DNA of 64,000 nucleotides. Source: Owenia fusiformis. Its lineage: Eukaryota; Annelida; Polychaeta; Sabellida; Oweniidae. Below are positions 20,951-31,360 of the stretch, one piece after another; the first letter of the stretch is position 1; every line of letters starts with the position of its first letter. The notes under the pieces were generated by a model that saw only the letters and a list, made by a program, of their open reading frames with translations, was not told the origin of the DNA and did not search any database. The DNA is taken from assembly GCA_903813345.2 (NCBI GenBank), contig CAIIXF020000002.1:6067772-6131771 (forward strand), in the 5' to 3' direction. Position numbers and translations under genes: made by a program.

Positions 20951-23900
20951 ATGGCATCATTTAGACTGACACCACCGGAAAATTTGGATACAAATAACCC
21001 GAAACTATGGAGGTTCTGGAAGCAACGCTTCACAAGATTCAGGACAGCGGCAAAACTTGATTCTGAATCAGAGGAAAGCCAGATAAACAGTTTACTTTAT
21101 ATTATGGGTCCCAGATCAGAAGCGATCTATAACAGCTTTATATTCGCAGAAGGAGAGGATAGATCTAAATATGAAACCATTTTGAGGAAATTCGACGAGT
21201 ATTTCGTTCCTAAAGTTAATGTGATAGACGAGCAGCGGCGTTTTCATGAGATCGCACAAAACTCTTCGTCTGTTGACACGTTCCTGAGAGAACTGTACGA
21301 ACAATCAGAGGTTTGCGCTTTCGAAAATAAAGAGACGGAAATACTTCATCAGTTCGTTAATGGACTATCTAACGTGGAACTTCAAAACAAGATAAAACTG
21401 ATGGACTATTCTAAACTCACGTTGCATCGATGTATCGAAATGGCAAGAATCCGAGAGGCTGTGCACGAGACTGGCCCGCCTCAACCTGTTGATGCGATTA
21501 AAGCCCGTGGAAATAGTTCAAATCACCGCAAACAGAAACCCGACCGTGAATGTGGTAACTGTCTTCGTAAGCATGCAGAGGGGCAGTGTAATGCCCATGG
21601 AAAACAATGTTCCGCCTGTAAGGGCATCGGGCATTTTAAAAGGGCATGCCGCAAGACAAAAGGTGGGACTATTAATAAACTTCCGAGTAAAAGCTCAAAC
21701 AAGAAAATTGAATCTACAGAATACGTAGAAGATCAAGATGAGGATTATGTATTTCTATCGGAAATGGTAATTCCCAATGACCCAGGCATTCCAGGGTTAC
21801 CAGACCGGATCTTCGGGACAGATGTCGATGTATGCTCACAAGCTTCACCCGTTCCAGGTATCCAGAGTGACGATATTAATACATCACCGCTGGCTGATTC
21901 TGTTGATATTGACAATATGACAGACGTCACAGATGTGAATGATCAAGTACCAGCGTGGTTTAAAGAACTTAGGATAGCAGGTAACAATCCCATTCGTTTC
22001 AAAATTGATTCAGGGGCTGATGTTACCATGATCACCAGTGATACATACTCTAGTTTGCCCAATCCTCCTCCATTACGTCCGAGTAGAGTTAAGCTCAGTA
22101 GTCCAGGGGGTCCTGTCAAATGTAAAGGGGTGTTTACCGCTCAAATTCCCCATGCGTCACGCAAATACAGGGTAAACATGCACGTCGCAGATACTTTTTC
22201 TGGGGTAAATCTTTTGTCCAGGGGCTGTGCTGTAGCCATGGGTCTTTTCAAAGATTTAGGGTCTGTTCATGATACCTTTAATGACTGTTACGGTGACGTT
22301 GGTAAGATTGACTGTAAGCCAGTTCACATTGACCTAAAATCAGACGCTGTGCCTTATAGTGTACCTTGCTCCAGACGTTTACCTTTACCATTAATGGCTA
22401 GAGTGAAAGATAAGTTAGAAAAGCTTGAATCTCAAAGTGTTATTTCACGCGTTACTAGTGCCACTGATTGGTGTGCTCCAATTATCGCGGTAGAAAAGAA
22501 AAATGACGCTGATCCAAGAATTTGTGTGGATTTACGTCGTCTAAATCTCAGTGTGAAACGTGAGAAGTTTATCCTCCCTACACCAGAAGACGTTTTGCAC
22601 AAGTTGGCCGGCTCCACCGTGTTTAGTATTTTGGACGCGTCGAGTTCTTTTTGGGGTCTCACATTAGATCACGAATCATCTCTATTGACTACGTTCATTA
22701 CGCCTTTTGGAAGGTATAAGTTCAATCGCGTACCATTTGGTCTTAACTTCGCAAGTGAACTTTATCAGAGACATATGAGTGACATATTTTCGAAGGTTGA
22801 TGGTGCCGAGGTCGTAATCGACGATATAATCGTACATGGAAAAACTCAAGCAGAACATGATAAAAATCTCAAGAACGTGATGGAACTCGTAAGAAAGGTA
22901 GGGATAAAGCTCAATCGCCGAAAGTGTAAGTTTTCATTGCCGGAAGTCACATTTGTTGGCAATCGAATTTCAAAGGACGGTGTAGCTCCTTCACAAGAAC
23001 ACATAAAGGCAATTCAACAGCTAAATACACCTACTGACGTCACAGAACTACGTAGATTTTTAGGTATGGTCAATTTTCTATGTCGTTTCGTGAAAAACTT
23101 AGCTGAAGTTGCAGCTCCGTTGTATGCATTGCTTAGAAAGGATGTTGTTTTTCAATGGGAAAAAGCCCAAGATAATGCTTTCAACGAAATCAAACGAATG
23201 ATATGCAACGCGCCGGTACTAGCTTTTTACGACGTTTCTCGTCCTACTATTGTTAGCGCAGATAGTTCTAGCTACGGAATCGGGGCGTGTCTTCTTCAGA
23301 AAAGTAAAGATGACATTTGGAGACCGGTTGCATTCGGATCAAGAAGTTTATCTGAATCGGAAAAGAAGTATGCCCAAATTGAGAAGGAATGCCTTGCTTC
23401 GGTATGGGGGTGTGAACATTTTTCCAGATATTTAGTCGGTTTACCCGAATTTGAAATTTTTACGGACCACAAACCCCTTGTGCCGTTGATAAATTCCAAA
23501 GACATTGATAAAGCGCCGATTAGGTGCCAGAGACTTCTTATGCGATTGATGCGCTTCAACGTGCGTGCTAAATATGTCCTGGGAAAGGATATGGTAATAG
23601 CGGACACATTATCGCGCGACCCGATGAAACCGTGTAATGAAAAACAGGATGATTTGGAAGTAGATATAGAATCTTATCTGTACTCACTTGACAGAAATAG
23701 ACCTATCGCTGATCGGTTATTGGAGAAAATCCGCGAAGCTACAACTTTGGATGCTGATCTTTTACAGGTAAACAAATACATTTCTCTTGGATGGCCACAA
23801 TCTATTAAGAGTGTACCGCCAGCTATCAAGCAATATTTTGCAGAACAAGGTATGTTGAGTTTATATAACGGAGTTATAACACATGGGTCGCGTGTTGTCG

Positions 23901-25066
23901 TACCTCGGAGTTTGCAGAGGGATATGCTTGAACGCATCCATCATGGTCATTTAGGCATTACAAAATGCAGATTGCGCGCGAATCAATCTGTATGGTGGCC
24001 TGGAATGAGTTCGCAGATAAAAGATATGGTAAGTAAATGTGCTCATTGTGTTGTTTCAAGGCCAACTCAAAAGCATGAACCACTAATACCTACTATTCTA
24101 CCTGATAGGCCATGGTCATTAATCGCAGCGGATCTTTGCGAGTTCCAGAATCAACACTGGTTGGTGATCGTGGATTACTTCTCTCGTTTCCCAGAGATCG
24201 CGCTCATGAATAAAAACATTACATCAAAGAATGTGATAGACAAAAAGAAAGGCATATTTGCCAGATACGGTATTGCTGATGTTGTGTCGGATAACGGTCC
24301 TCAATTCGCAAGTCAAGAGTTTGCAGATTTTGCTAAGAAATACAATTTCCGTCACATAACTAGCTCGCCACATTTAAGTCAGTCAAACGGACAAGTAGAG
24401 AGAGGAGTGCAAATAATCAAACGGTTCCTATCGCAGGATGACCCATTTCTCGCGCTTCTCACTTATCGCTCTACGCCACATATGTCCACAGGTGTTTCCC
24501 CAGCACAATTGTTGATGGGAAGACAAATAAAATCGACTGTACCAACTTTACCCAACAACTTAAGTCCACATTGGCCCAACCTAAGACAAATTGCTAAGCA
24601 CGATAGCAGTGCTAAGGCAAAGTACAAGACTAACTATGACAATCGCCATGGTGTGAAACCTTTGACAGAATTACCTAAAGGTGACAAAGTACTCGTTAAA
24701 CTTGACAATCAAAAAGGATGGAAAACTCCAGGTATAATCAAAGCCAAACATGACTCACCAAGATCGTACATTGTACAGACTGACCGGGGTACTGTTAGAC
24801 GAAATAGACGCCATCTAATGCCAGACCCTAACTCTAAATTAAGGGATCTCAGTCCTATTCCATTTCCAATGGAATTCCCCGCCCCCTCAATTACCAATCC
24901 TAGTAGTTCTGGTATTTCGCCCGACATTGTGGATCATGGTAAGCAGTCTGTGAATGTTAAAGAGGAATTACCTCAACCAAGAATGGAATTGTTGCCAAGT
25001 CCAAGAGTCATACAAACACGTTCTAAATCTGGTATAATTGCAAAAAAGCCATCCAGATTTATGTAA
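20951..25066 (+). CDS. retrotransposon Gag-Pol polyprotein
   Basis: 1,371 residues in one frame, starting 90 bp after the LTR. In order: a Gag capsid-like region (about 1-180); two zinc knuckles at about 201-213 (CX2CX3HX4C) and 220-233 (CX2CX4HX4C); an aspartic protease with DSGAD at 353; reverse transcriptase at about 470-700 with a VIDD catalytic box near 623-626 (Ty3 elements usually have Y/FxDD); and RNase H starting near 765. The integrase has an HHCC zinc finger from about 997 and catalytic D1061, D1114 and E1150, with exactly 35 residues between the last two. There is no chromodomain or envelope frame. No stop or frameshift breaks the frame. No separate gag stop is present, so Gag to Pol ratio must be set by another route. 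Confidence 0.97.
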   Translation: MASFRLTPPENLDTNNPKLWRFWKQRFTRFRTAAKLDSESEESQINSLLYIMGPRSEAIYNSFIFAEGEDRSKYETILRKFDEYFVPKVNVIDEQRRFHEIAQNSSSVDTFLRELYEQSEVCAFENKETEILHQFVNGLSNVELQNKIKLMDYSKLTLHRCIEMARIREAVHETGPPQPVDAIKARGNSSNHRKQKPDRECGNCLRKHAEGQCNAHGKQCSACKGIGHFKRACRKTKGGTINKLPSKSSNKKIESTEYVEDQDEDYVFLSEMVIPNDPGIPGLPDRIFGTDVDVCSQASPVPGIQSDDINTSPLADSVDIDNMTDVTDVNDQVPAWFKELRIAGNNPIRFKIDSGADVTMITSDTYSSLPNPPPLRPSRVKLSSPGGPVKCKGVFTAQIPHASRKYRVNMHVADTFSGVNLLSRGCAVAMGLFKDLGSVHDTFNDCYGDVGKIDCKPVHIDLKSDAVPYSVPCSRRLPLPLMARVKDKLEKLESQSVISRVTSATDWCAPIIAVEKKNDADPRICVDLRRLNLSVKREKFILPTPEDVLHKLAGSTVFSILDASSSFWGLTLDHESSLLTTFITPFGRYKFNRVPFGLNFASELYQRHMSDIFSKVDGAEVVIDDIIVHGKTQAEHDKNLKNVMELVRKVGIKLNRRKCKFSLPEVTFVGNRISKDGVAPSQEHIKAIQQLNTPTDVTELRRFLGMVNFLCRFVKNLAEVAAPLYALLRKDVVFQWEKAQDNAFNEIKRMICNAPVLAFYDVSRPTIVSADSSSYGIGACLLQKSKDDIWRPVAFGSRSLSESEKKYAQIEKECLASVWGCEHFSRYLVGLPEFEIFTDHKPLVPLINSKDIDKAPIRCQRLLMRLMRFNVRAKYVLGKDMVIADTLSRDPMKPCNEKQDDLEVDIESYLYSLDRNRPIADRLLEKIREATTLDADLLQVNKYISLGWPQSIKSVPPAIKQYFAEQGMLSLYNGVITHGSRVVVPRSLQRDMLERIHHGHLGITKCRLRANQSVWWPGMSSQIKDMVSKCAHCVVSRPTQKHEPLIPTILPDRPWSLIAADLCEFQNQHWLVIVDYFSRFPEIALMNKNITSKNVIDKKKGIFARYGIADVVSDNGPQFASQEFADFAKKYNFRHITSSPHLSQSNGQVERGVQIIKRFLSQDDPFLALLTYRSTPHMSTGVSPAQLLMGRQIKSTVPTLPNNLSPHWPNLRQIAKHDSSAKAKYKTNYDNRHGVKPLTELPKGDKVLVKLDNQKGWKTPGIIKAKHDSPRSYIVQTDRGTVRRNRRHLMPDPNSKLRDLSPIPFPMEFPAPSITNPSSSGISPDIVDHGKQSVNVKEELPQPRMELLPSPRVIQTRSKSGIIAKKPSRFM

Positions 25067-25288
25067 CGGACATTGTGATGCATTGTTAGTGAATCGCAAA
25101 TGATAAAGTGTTCAATTAAGACTGACATTATTATCACTATATAATGTTTATGTTTTAAAGCTGACGTTGTACGTTTTATATACAAACTACAAGCTTTCTA
25201 TATGCATGAAGGACAATGCAAAATTCATTTATTTGCTAAGACATGCGATGGACATATTACATGCAATTCATTAGTGTATTATCATCCT

Positions 25289-25299
25289 AAAAGGGGAGA
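25289..25299 (+). promoter_or_regulatory. polypurine tract
   Basis: AAAAGGGGAGA ends exactly at the first base of the 3' LTR, the normal place for plus-strand priming. The 220 bp between the stop codon and this tract hold no gene. Confidence 0.9.
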
Positions 25300-25436
25300 T
25301 GTCATAATGTCTTAATTATGTTAATTAGATGCTTTATGTTATGTCATAATTGTACAAAATGTGTTACGTCACAATCTATGGAATAAACGCAGTTGATAGT
25401 CAGACACGACACGAGTGAAGTTCAGTTCTCATAACA
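25300..25436 (+). repeat. 3' LTR (137 bp)
   Basis: Same sequence as the 5' LTR; followed by the target duplication GGGAG. Confidence 0.97.
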
Positions 25437-25559
25437 GGGAGTACAGTATATTATGTGTAGGTGCCACAGTTCAACGATATCTTCCACCGCTTATGGAAAA
25501 TTAAATTTCTGGGCATGTTGCTTGTTAATATTTTATGTCCGATGTATGTGAGCTAAGCT

Positions 25560-25760
25560 CAGGGGCGGATGTAGGAACCAACAAGGGGCGGGGGGCAAAT
25601 CTCAGGTCTGAAAAATTTTGAGGCCCATTTCCTTCAACTTTTGGCCTAAAATTAATAAGAAGGCCTTCAAAAGGCCAATAATGACTAAAAAGGCCTACTT
25701 TTTGGGGCCTTAGGCCTTTTTTGGCCCGACATTTTTCAGGGCCCAATTTTTTTTGCGCCG
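25560..25760 (-). repeat. GGCCTT-rich low-complexity stretch
   Basis: Contains repeated AAGGCC and TTGGGGCC words and a GGGGCGGGGGGCAAATCTCA start that recalls other dispersed repeats (compare 3350 and 58990). Lies in SRD5A3 intron 1. Origin unclear. Confidence 0.35.
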
Positions 25761-26094
25761 AAGCTTCACTCATATATCTTTCATCTACTTAGTGAGGTCC
25801 AATCAATTTCATCACTCAACACAAAAGCTTGCCAGGCAAATGAACCACACCGAAAATCTGGGCAAGGAATTGCAAGCAATATCCAATTTGTGAGCAGCTA
25901 CATTTATAATTGGTAAGTCTATCAGATAAAGGAAACGGCATCATTGACTTCTTACTGTTTTAGATATAACCATATGATTGTGATATAGAAAAGTGGAATC
26001 AACGGATTGTTATTTAAATGGCAGAGCTGCATAAAGTAATAATTATACGTTTGTTTACATTTTAATGGGCGATAATAGGTGAAAAGTAAATTAC

Positions 26095-26273
26095 CTTTTT
26101 GGAATTTCAATTTTCCGAACAGCTGTAACATCTTTACGCTGTCCTCTTACTTTACCATAGAGAAGTAGGTCTTGTATAACTTGTGGAAGGTTGGAAGCAT
26201 ATCTTAATAGTGTACCAACGAGTAAAATTGCTACTCCACACACGAGCCAAAAGCATACTATTAAAAAAGCCAT
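26095..26273 (-). CDS. SRD5A3: polyprenol reductase, exon 1 (N-terminus)
   Basis: Start codon at 26273-26271, then a hydrophobic helix (LIVCFWLVCGVAILLVGTLL). The segment LPQVIQDLLLYGKVRGQR aligns with human [20 protein letters not shown], and the exon closes with IEIPK plus two bases of Arg at a GTAATT donor. Human SRD5A3 likewise reads DVPKR at this boundary. Phase 2 joins exon 2 cleanly. The next intron is 5,755 bp, 83% of which is the LTR retrotransposon. The upstream promoter cannot be located with confidence. Confidence 0.92.
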
Positions 26274-26754
26274 GAGTACTGTATAAATGTCAAACTAAAT
26301 AGGTCACAATAAATAAAGAAATGATATATTTTTATTCTATTTTATGGTACTCTGCAGTGCAAATTAAATTGCTTTAATATGTACTTTAATGCTTTAATAT
26401 AAACTTTTCAGAAATGGTACTTTCTAATCTCTTTTTAGTTAAAGAAAACATGATTAAATTACGTTTTCGTTGAACCCAAGTTTTGTTCAAATGCGTGATT
26501 GACAGTTCAAAAGTTTTGTCAGGTAAATATTTAACTTTTTATTGTTTAAAATATAAACCACAAAGTAAACACAATTCACAATGCAATCTCACAATATATT
26601 TCACTCATATATACATAGCTATATGTAGTAGACTAGTTCGTGTTGCTGACAATGTTCTTAGGAACTAGAATGTCAAAACGGTTGGAAAGTCATCCCGGTA
26701 TCTTCAGTATATTCACCAATGTGGGGTTATTTTTCAAATCAGAAAATAACAGGC

Positions 26755-27370
26755 ATGTCAACTGTCCAGCAATTTGCATATTTGTTACACATTTGCTGAA
26801 GAATTTGAAGTCACGGCAGTTTTTTACATGACAGAACAGGCCCGTAGCCAGGATTTGCCAAGGGGGGTTCAGTTTTCAAAAATTTCCAAGGGGAGTTCAC
26901 ATTAGACAGGCTACGGGCCTGCAGAATATGTCACTCAAATACACATTTCATCTGATTCAGGGATCTGTTGTCAAGCAAAATTATTTACGGAGAATAACAT
27001 AAAAAAAACGCTGAAACATCAAAAAATGAATGCAAAAAATAGAACACAGTTTGTTTGTAATTTTCATGTGAATTGCATATATATCACGCATTTGCTTCAA
27101 ATTATTTTATCCAGCGATTTGTAATGAAATGCTATGTGATGTAGTAAAGCCGAGAGAATTTTCAAACTACTGAAATGAATGGTGAATGGGTACTCTAGCA
27201 GGCTGTCCACAATTTGCGAATTTGTCATGCATTTGTTGAAGAAATTGAAGTCTCACCTTTTTTGCGTAACAGAATTTGTCACGCAAATATGCATTTTTTC
27301 TGAGTATTGTCAATCAAAAATATTTCAGTAGAAGGACATTAAAAAAGAAACGCCGAAAAATGAATGTTGA
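26755..27370. repeat. two diverged copies of a ~200-bp segment
   Basis: CAATTTGCATATTTGTTACACATTTG near 26770 is matched by CAATTTGCGAATTTGTCATGCATTTG near 27210 (shown here in part). Both continue through GAATTTGAAGTC, ACAGAA, TGTCACxCAAAT and an ACGCTGAAA or ACGCCGAAA tail. The first copy is split by a family A element; the second gives the uninterrupted site. Confidence 0.75.
26837..26921 (+). mobile_element. family A element with intact target duplication
   Basis: 85 bp, CAGGCCCGTAGCCAGG to CTACGGGCCTG, flanked by CAGAA at 26832-26836 and 26922-26926. The paralogous segment at about 27270 reads ACAGAATTTGTCAC without the element. Confidence 0.9.
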
Positions 27371-27559
27371 ATATCCATAGGCAGCAATCCAAAAGATTTG
27401 AACAATTATATTTTGATCTAGCTCTTCTTTCTTGTGTGTTTTCAAATTTTTTATTGCAAAATAAGACCAAAACTTGCAATTCAAATTGTAAAGTGAAAAA
27501 AATGGGGGCCATTTGATTTTTAAATTTAAGGATACTTTTAGATGGTGGTTCAGCTATAT

Positions 27560-27775
27560 TTAACCTCTTGACTACCTGGACTGACAAGATTTCTCGTCAC
27601 CTCAGCAATAACCTTGAAACCCAGAGTGACGAGAAAATCTGTCACAATTTTTTCACTAAAATTGCTCTTATTTGAACAATGTTCGACCAATTTACACAAA
27701 AATTGTTTTAAAATGTGTAGAAATTATCTCTGCCGACTAATTTTACTAAACTGAGCATCTAAAATTCTATACGTA
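27560..27775 (+). mobile_element. family G element, truncated
   Basis: Starts TTAACCTCTTGACTACC and follows the reverse complement of the 781-1079 copy for ~215 bp. The far terminus is not recognisable. Confidence 0.6.
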
Positions 27776-28177
27776 TATAGTAGTGGAATAGTGGAATGAA
27801 GCAGCTACAATGCATTGAGTCTTGGGCTTAAATTCTTTTCAAATATTGCAAAATATTTGCTACAAAATCATCTAAAAGGAACAAAATTACTAAAGTACCC
27901 ATTTTAATGAGATTTTTTGCAAGGGTCAAGTTAGCAAGTCATCAAATCCAATGTGAAAAATCCATTCATCACCACGACAACTGTTTAACTAGTAACCTTG
28001 AGTGTGTTATTGATTATTTCATGCACTGCTGTCATGTGAAATACTGTGTTCAGATTGGCTGAAATCAGACACACACATGTGTGAATGTCCCTTCATACAA
28101 TACTTAACTTCATGTGTTGAATCTGCTATTGACAAGAAAATTCCCCTAATTTATGTATATTCCAAATTAATTAAAAA

Positions 28178-28765
28178 TTAATTGAAGTTAGAAGATTTCT
28201 TCTCTCTATGGACTAATGATAAATCTCTCAGGTCCTTTTCACTTTGGATGGGTAGATACCCTAATTCTTTATACAATGAATGACAAGCCGTATCGACTGA
28301 TTTCACTAAGTCATACTCTATTGTCTTTTTCCAGGCATAAGCTGTTGCATTCGAATCACGTCTTTGTGTACCAAACTGTCTTTCTTTTGTATATTTATTC
28401 GTGGTACTGTGAGCAATGAAGCTATCAATGTTTTTTGTATAGTCCATCTGTAAATGTCTATAAATATTTTTAATTATTTTTTGAGGGTGTTCGGCTAGGT
28501 CTTCATACCTCAGTCGGTGAATAGAGTCTGGGAAATATTTTTTAATTTGTATTTGGATGAGAACATCTTTGTACATTCTTTTACATAAGGCATCTGCTTC
28601 TGTAATGAGTTGACTCGTTTTGCGACCAAATTGTCTCGACTTGAGCATCGCTCTTGGGTCTCGTACTAAATGAACGACATTGACCTTTGATGGACAGTTA
28701 CTGTATGTGCTCAAAAGGTGGCGAATGGATTCCATTGTTGATCTTACAGTTTTTGTTACTATGAT
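28178..28765 (-). CDS. carbohydrate 6-O-sulfotransferase, exon 3
   Basis: Last of three exons (33040-33338, 29363-29594, 28178-28765) that join in frame to 372 residues, the usual size of the Gal/GalNAc/GlcNAc 6-O-sulfotransferase family (CHST1/3/7 type). These type II Golgi enzymes transfer sulfate from PAPS to carbohydrate hydroxyls. This exon enters in phase 0 after TTTTTCAG with IIVTKTVRSTME, then VVHLVRDPRAMLKSR (residues about 207-221), the 3'-phosphate-binding motif with conserved RDPR and Ser. It continues with YEDLAEHP, then FGTQRRDSNATAYAWKK and LGYLPIQSEKDLRDLSLV, which match the CHST1 C-terminal region. Stop TAA at 28178-28180. Substrate and exact orthology cannot be set from sequence, so I give no symbol. 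Confidence 0.95.
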   Translation of the reverse strand: MIVTKTVRSTMESIRHLLSTYSNCPSKVNVVHLVRDPRAMLKSRQFGRKTSQLITEADALCKRMYKDVLIQIQIKKYFPDSIHRLRYEDLAEHPQKIIKNIYRHLQMDYTKNIDSFIAHSTTNKYTKERQFGTQRRDSNATAYAWKKTIEYDLVKSVDTACHSLYKELGYLPIQSEKDLRDLSLVHREKKSSNFN

Positions 28766-29188
28766 CTGAAAAATTGGAGAAGTTCATGTTCAAAATGAAA
28801 TACTAGTAATTTTCAATATGTATTATATAATGATTTGAAGTTGTCTTTTCAAACTGGTATATTGCACCAAGTTTATTTTACCCCCTCATGTATACATGGT
28901 GCTCTGCCCAGGATTTTTGTTGTATGGTTCAGGATTTTTTTTTTTTTTTAGTGCAACATGTTCCTAATTTTTAAACTTTTTGTGCAGTACTTGATGATTT
29001 TGTAATTTTTCTGTGTAACATTTTACGATTTTGTAATTTTTAGTGCAACACTTAAGAATTTCTTTATTTTTTATTTTAACATTTCAGAGGCGCATCTAAA
29101 TTCCATTGAGGAGCATTTATAAAATATGGAGGTGCTACTCCTCAGAGATTCCAATTTGGGGAGAGCACTGGGCATATACAATCACATA

Positions 29189-29349
29189 CAGGGGTGTCAT
29201 TACCAGCAGGCAACTGGCGATTTTCACCTGTTGTTTTCACAAAATCGCCTGTTGTTTTTGGGAACTTTTCAACTTTTTATGTTTAATTTATGATTTTGCC
29301 TATTTTTCATTCATTTAGCCTGTTGTGAGAAATTCTAGTGAAACCACTG
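29189..29349 (+). mobile_element. family C short inverted-repeat element by a splice donor
   Basis: 161 bp, CAGGGGTGTCATTA at the left and TAGTGAAACCACTG at the right, with flanking duplications ACATA (29184-29188, 29350-29354). The right-hand duplication lies 8 bp from the exon 2 donor of the sulfotransferase gene. A second copy is at 39267. Confidence 0.85.
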
Positions 29350-29362
29350 ACATATATCTTAC

Positions 29363-29594
29363 CTTCTTTGCATTACATGCTTTCATTGATAAACGTATAC
29401 ATTGTGTCATGTTACTCCCCCTACATTCTTGGATACGTCCAATTTCGGTACTTTTAACATGCAAAGCATCATCTTGCATTATGGGATGGTCTTTTGGAAA
29501 CTTGTCGAATTCACATCTTAAGACGTGTCCAATTATGTCAGAGACGTATCTGTATCTTCCGGATGTATCAATTTCTCTTGGATAAGGCCACTGT
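29363..29594 (-). CDS. carbohydrate 6-O-sulfotransferase, exon 2
   Basis: 232 bp between a TTTTTTTCTAG acceptor and a GTAAGA donor. It completes an Arg codon and encodes 77 residues (about 101-177), including RYRYVSDIIGHVLRCEFDKF and a Cys-rich CIRLSMKACNAKK end. This is the variable stretch between the two PAPS-binding motifs in the family; the regular Cys residues suit a lumenal domain. An N-glycosylation sequon NMT is at about residue 161. Confidence 0.92.
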
Positions 29595-29920
29595 CTAGAA
29601 AAAAAATGAATATGATACAGGGCATTTTCTCTATAGTTGAGTTACTCAATCCTTATAAAATAAATAAATTATGTTTTTTCCTAAACCAATCGACATATCT
29701 CTCTATAATTTTAGGATACACTTGACCATTGTACTAGTGACATATTATGAAGGAATCAGTACTATACCAAATATTTAGTTGATGTTATAGAATGGATTTA
29801 TTCGGCTTGTGTGTTTTAATGCATATTAGCTTACTAATTAACATATAAATTTTAATTCCTTTTTTTACATTAACTCAATTTGATTATTTGTGCAATATAA
29901 TACACTATAATATCTGTCTT

Positions 29921-30102
29921 AGCTTGTATTCGCGAATGCAACTAACGCCGCCGGCTACCGGATTAACCTACTATTTTATGGCAACTCATTTAAATATGAA
30001 TAGTACCTACCACTATTCCATTCATATTTAAATCAGTTGGTCATAAAATAGTAGGTTAATTCAGTAGTCGCTAGCTGTCAGTTGCATTCGCGAATGCAAG
30101 CT
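29921..30102. mobile_element. foldback element, TTCGCGAATGCA arms
   Basis: AGCTTGTATTCGCGAATGCA at the left mirrors TGCATTCGCGAATGCAAGCT at the right. A second arm pair inside (TAACCTACTATTTTATG / CATAAAATAGTAGGTTA) folds almost the whole 182 bp. Lies in intron 1 of the sulfotransferase gene. Confidence 0.85.
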
Positions 30103-31360
30103 TATATTTTACTCTTACTACTGGTATTATTAATCTATTGTCACCTGATATAATTGAACCTAAACATATACAAGTATTTCATAACTTCAAAATATTTCCA
30201 AAACAATAACCTTTAACATGTAATAGCAGATAGACTTGAAATTACACATTCAGTATTAAAACAACTTTGCTTATAAAATCTAATATTTTATTATTCAACT
30301 GAAATTATTTAATTTAGTAATTTACATGATCAAGGAGGGAAATTGGTAATTATATCAAAAGTGTTATAAAAACAAGACATTAATGTCAATGATGCAATTC
30401 TTATATAATCTGGAACAATATCCAATCATCACATCTTCACTTATGTCTGAAATTATTTGCAATAACCTATATGCCAAAACTCATTTATCATAAAAGAGTA
30501 TTATACCGTTTCTACTTTTCTCATTTATTAAATTGTAATGTAATCCGTTTCATTCTGACATATTAATCCTATTTTATTTAAGATTTAAATTCTAAAAATA
30601 CAGTTCATTATAAAATTGATTCTAAAAGATACAGTGCTGCTTCATTGTGAATTAGTAACTTTTCAGAAAAAAACTATTATCAAGAATCGAATTAAATGGG
30701 CAAATACTATGTTTTAATATTCTGATGAAACAATTTTGCTCCTAGACATCCCGCCCTTGTTTTAGATTTGAATGGGACTACTACGCTACATAGGTCTACA
30801 TGAACACAGTAAATGATTAAATCCATTCTGATACTTATCACATATTTCTGCCTTCAATGAGAAATATGAAGGCCATGATTTCTCATGATGGGCTAAATCT
30901 TATGCTAATTTAATTTATGAACTTTTGAGAATTTTTGACAGGGGGTTTCACACTTATCACCACATGCCCATATATGGGACAGAATATCAGTGTTGCACTC
31001 TGGGAGCCAATCCTCCTTGACCATTTAGCGCATACTGGTAGGATTCATGCATTCAGTTTCTAGTGCCTTCATTTCTGCTACATGCAAGTAGAACAATGCA
31101 CCTGACAGATGCCATATCCCACAAACTCCCCCCCCCCCACTTATCATCCTCCTAAGCAGGTGTACAGAATCCATACCTCCTTCCCCTTGCTATAACCAAT
31201 TTGGGAGTGCCCGATTAAACTGAAGCACATGATCTAATTATGCGCAATGACTTATACATGATTTCTGTTGCAACAGCCAATCAGATTGCGAGTTCTTAAT
31301 CGGGTCAGTCGATCCTTTTTTATTTTATTTTATTTTTTGCAAATCCCTACTCGTCTATTA
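30103..31360. other. intron sequence, nothing recognised
   Basis: AT-rich part of intron 1 of the sulfotransferase gene. A short C-run at 31130-31138 and an AT-rich tract near 31320 are the only notable features. Confidence 0.5.

Larger units (their letters stand above)
20719..25441 (+). mobile_element. intact Ty3/mag-lineage LTR retrotransposon
   Basis: A complete 4,713-bp element (20724-25436) flanked by a 5-bp target duplication GGGAG (20719-20723, 25437-25441). It has 137-bp LTRs that read as identical, a primer-binding region directly after the 5' LTR, one uninterrupted 1,371-codon gag-pol frame and a purine tract before the 3' LTR. Very short LTRs, a single frame and two zinc knuckles (the first CX2CX3HX4C) fit the mag lineage, which includes the bivalve Steamer group. 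It is inserted in intron 1 of SRD5A3 in the opposite orientation. Identical LTRs and the open frame imply a very young insertion. Confidence 0.96.

Noticed and set aside
23296-23607. 103-codon antisense frame in the retrotransposon
   Set aside because: Shadow of the Pol reading frame.
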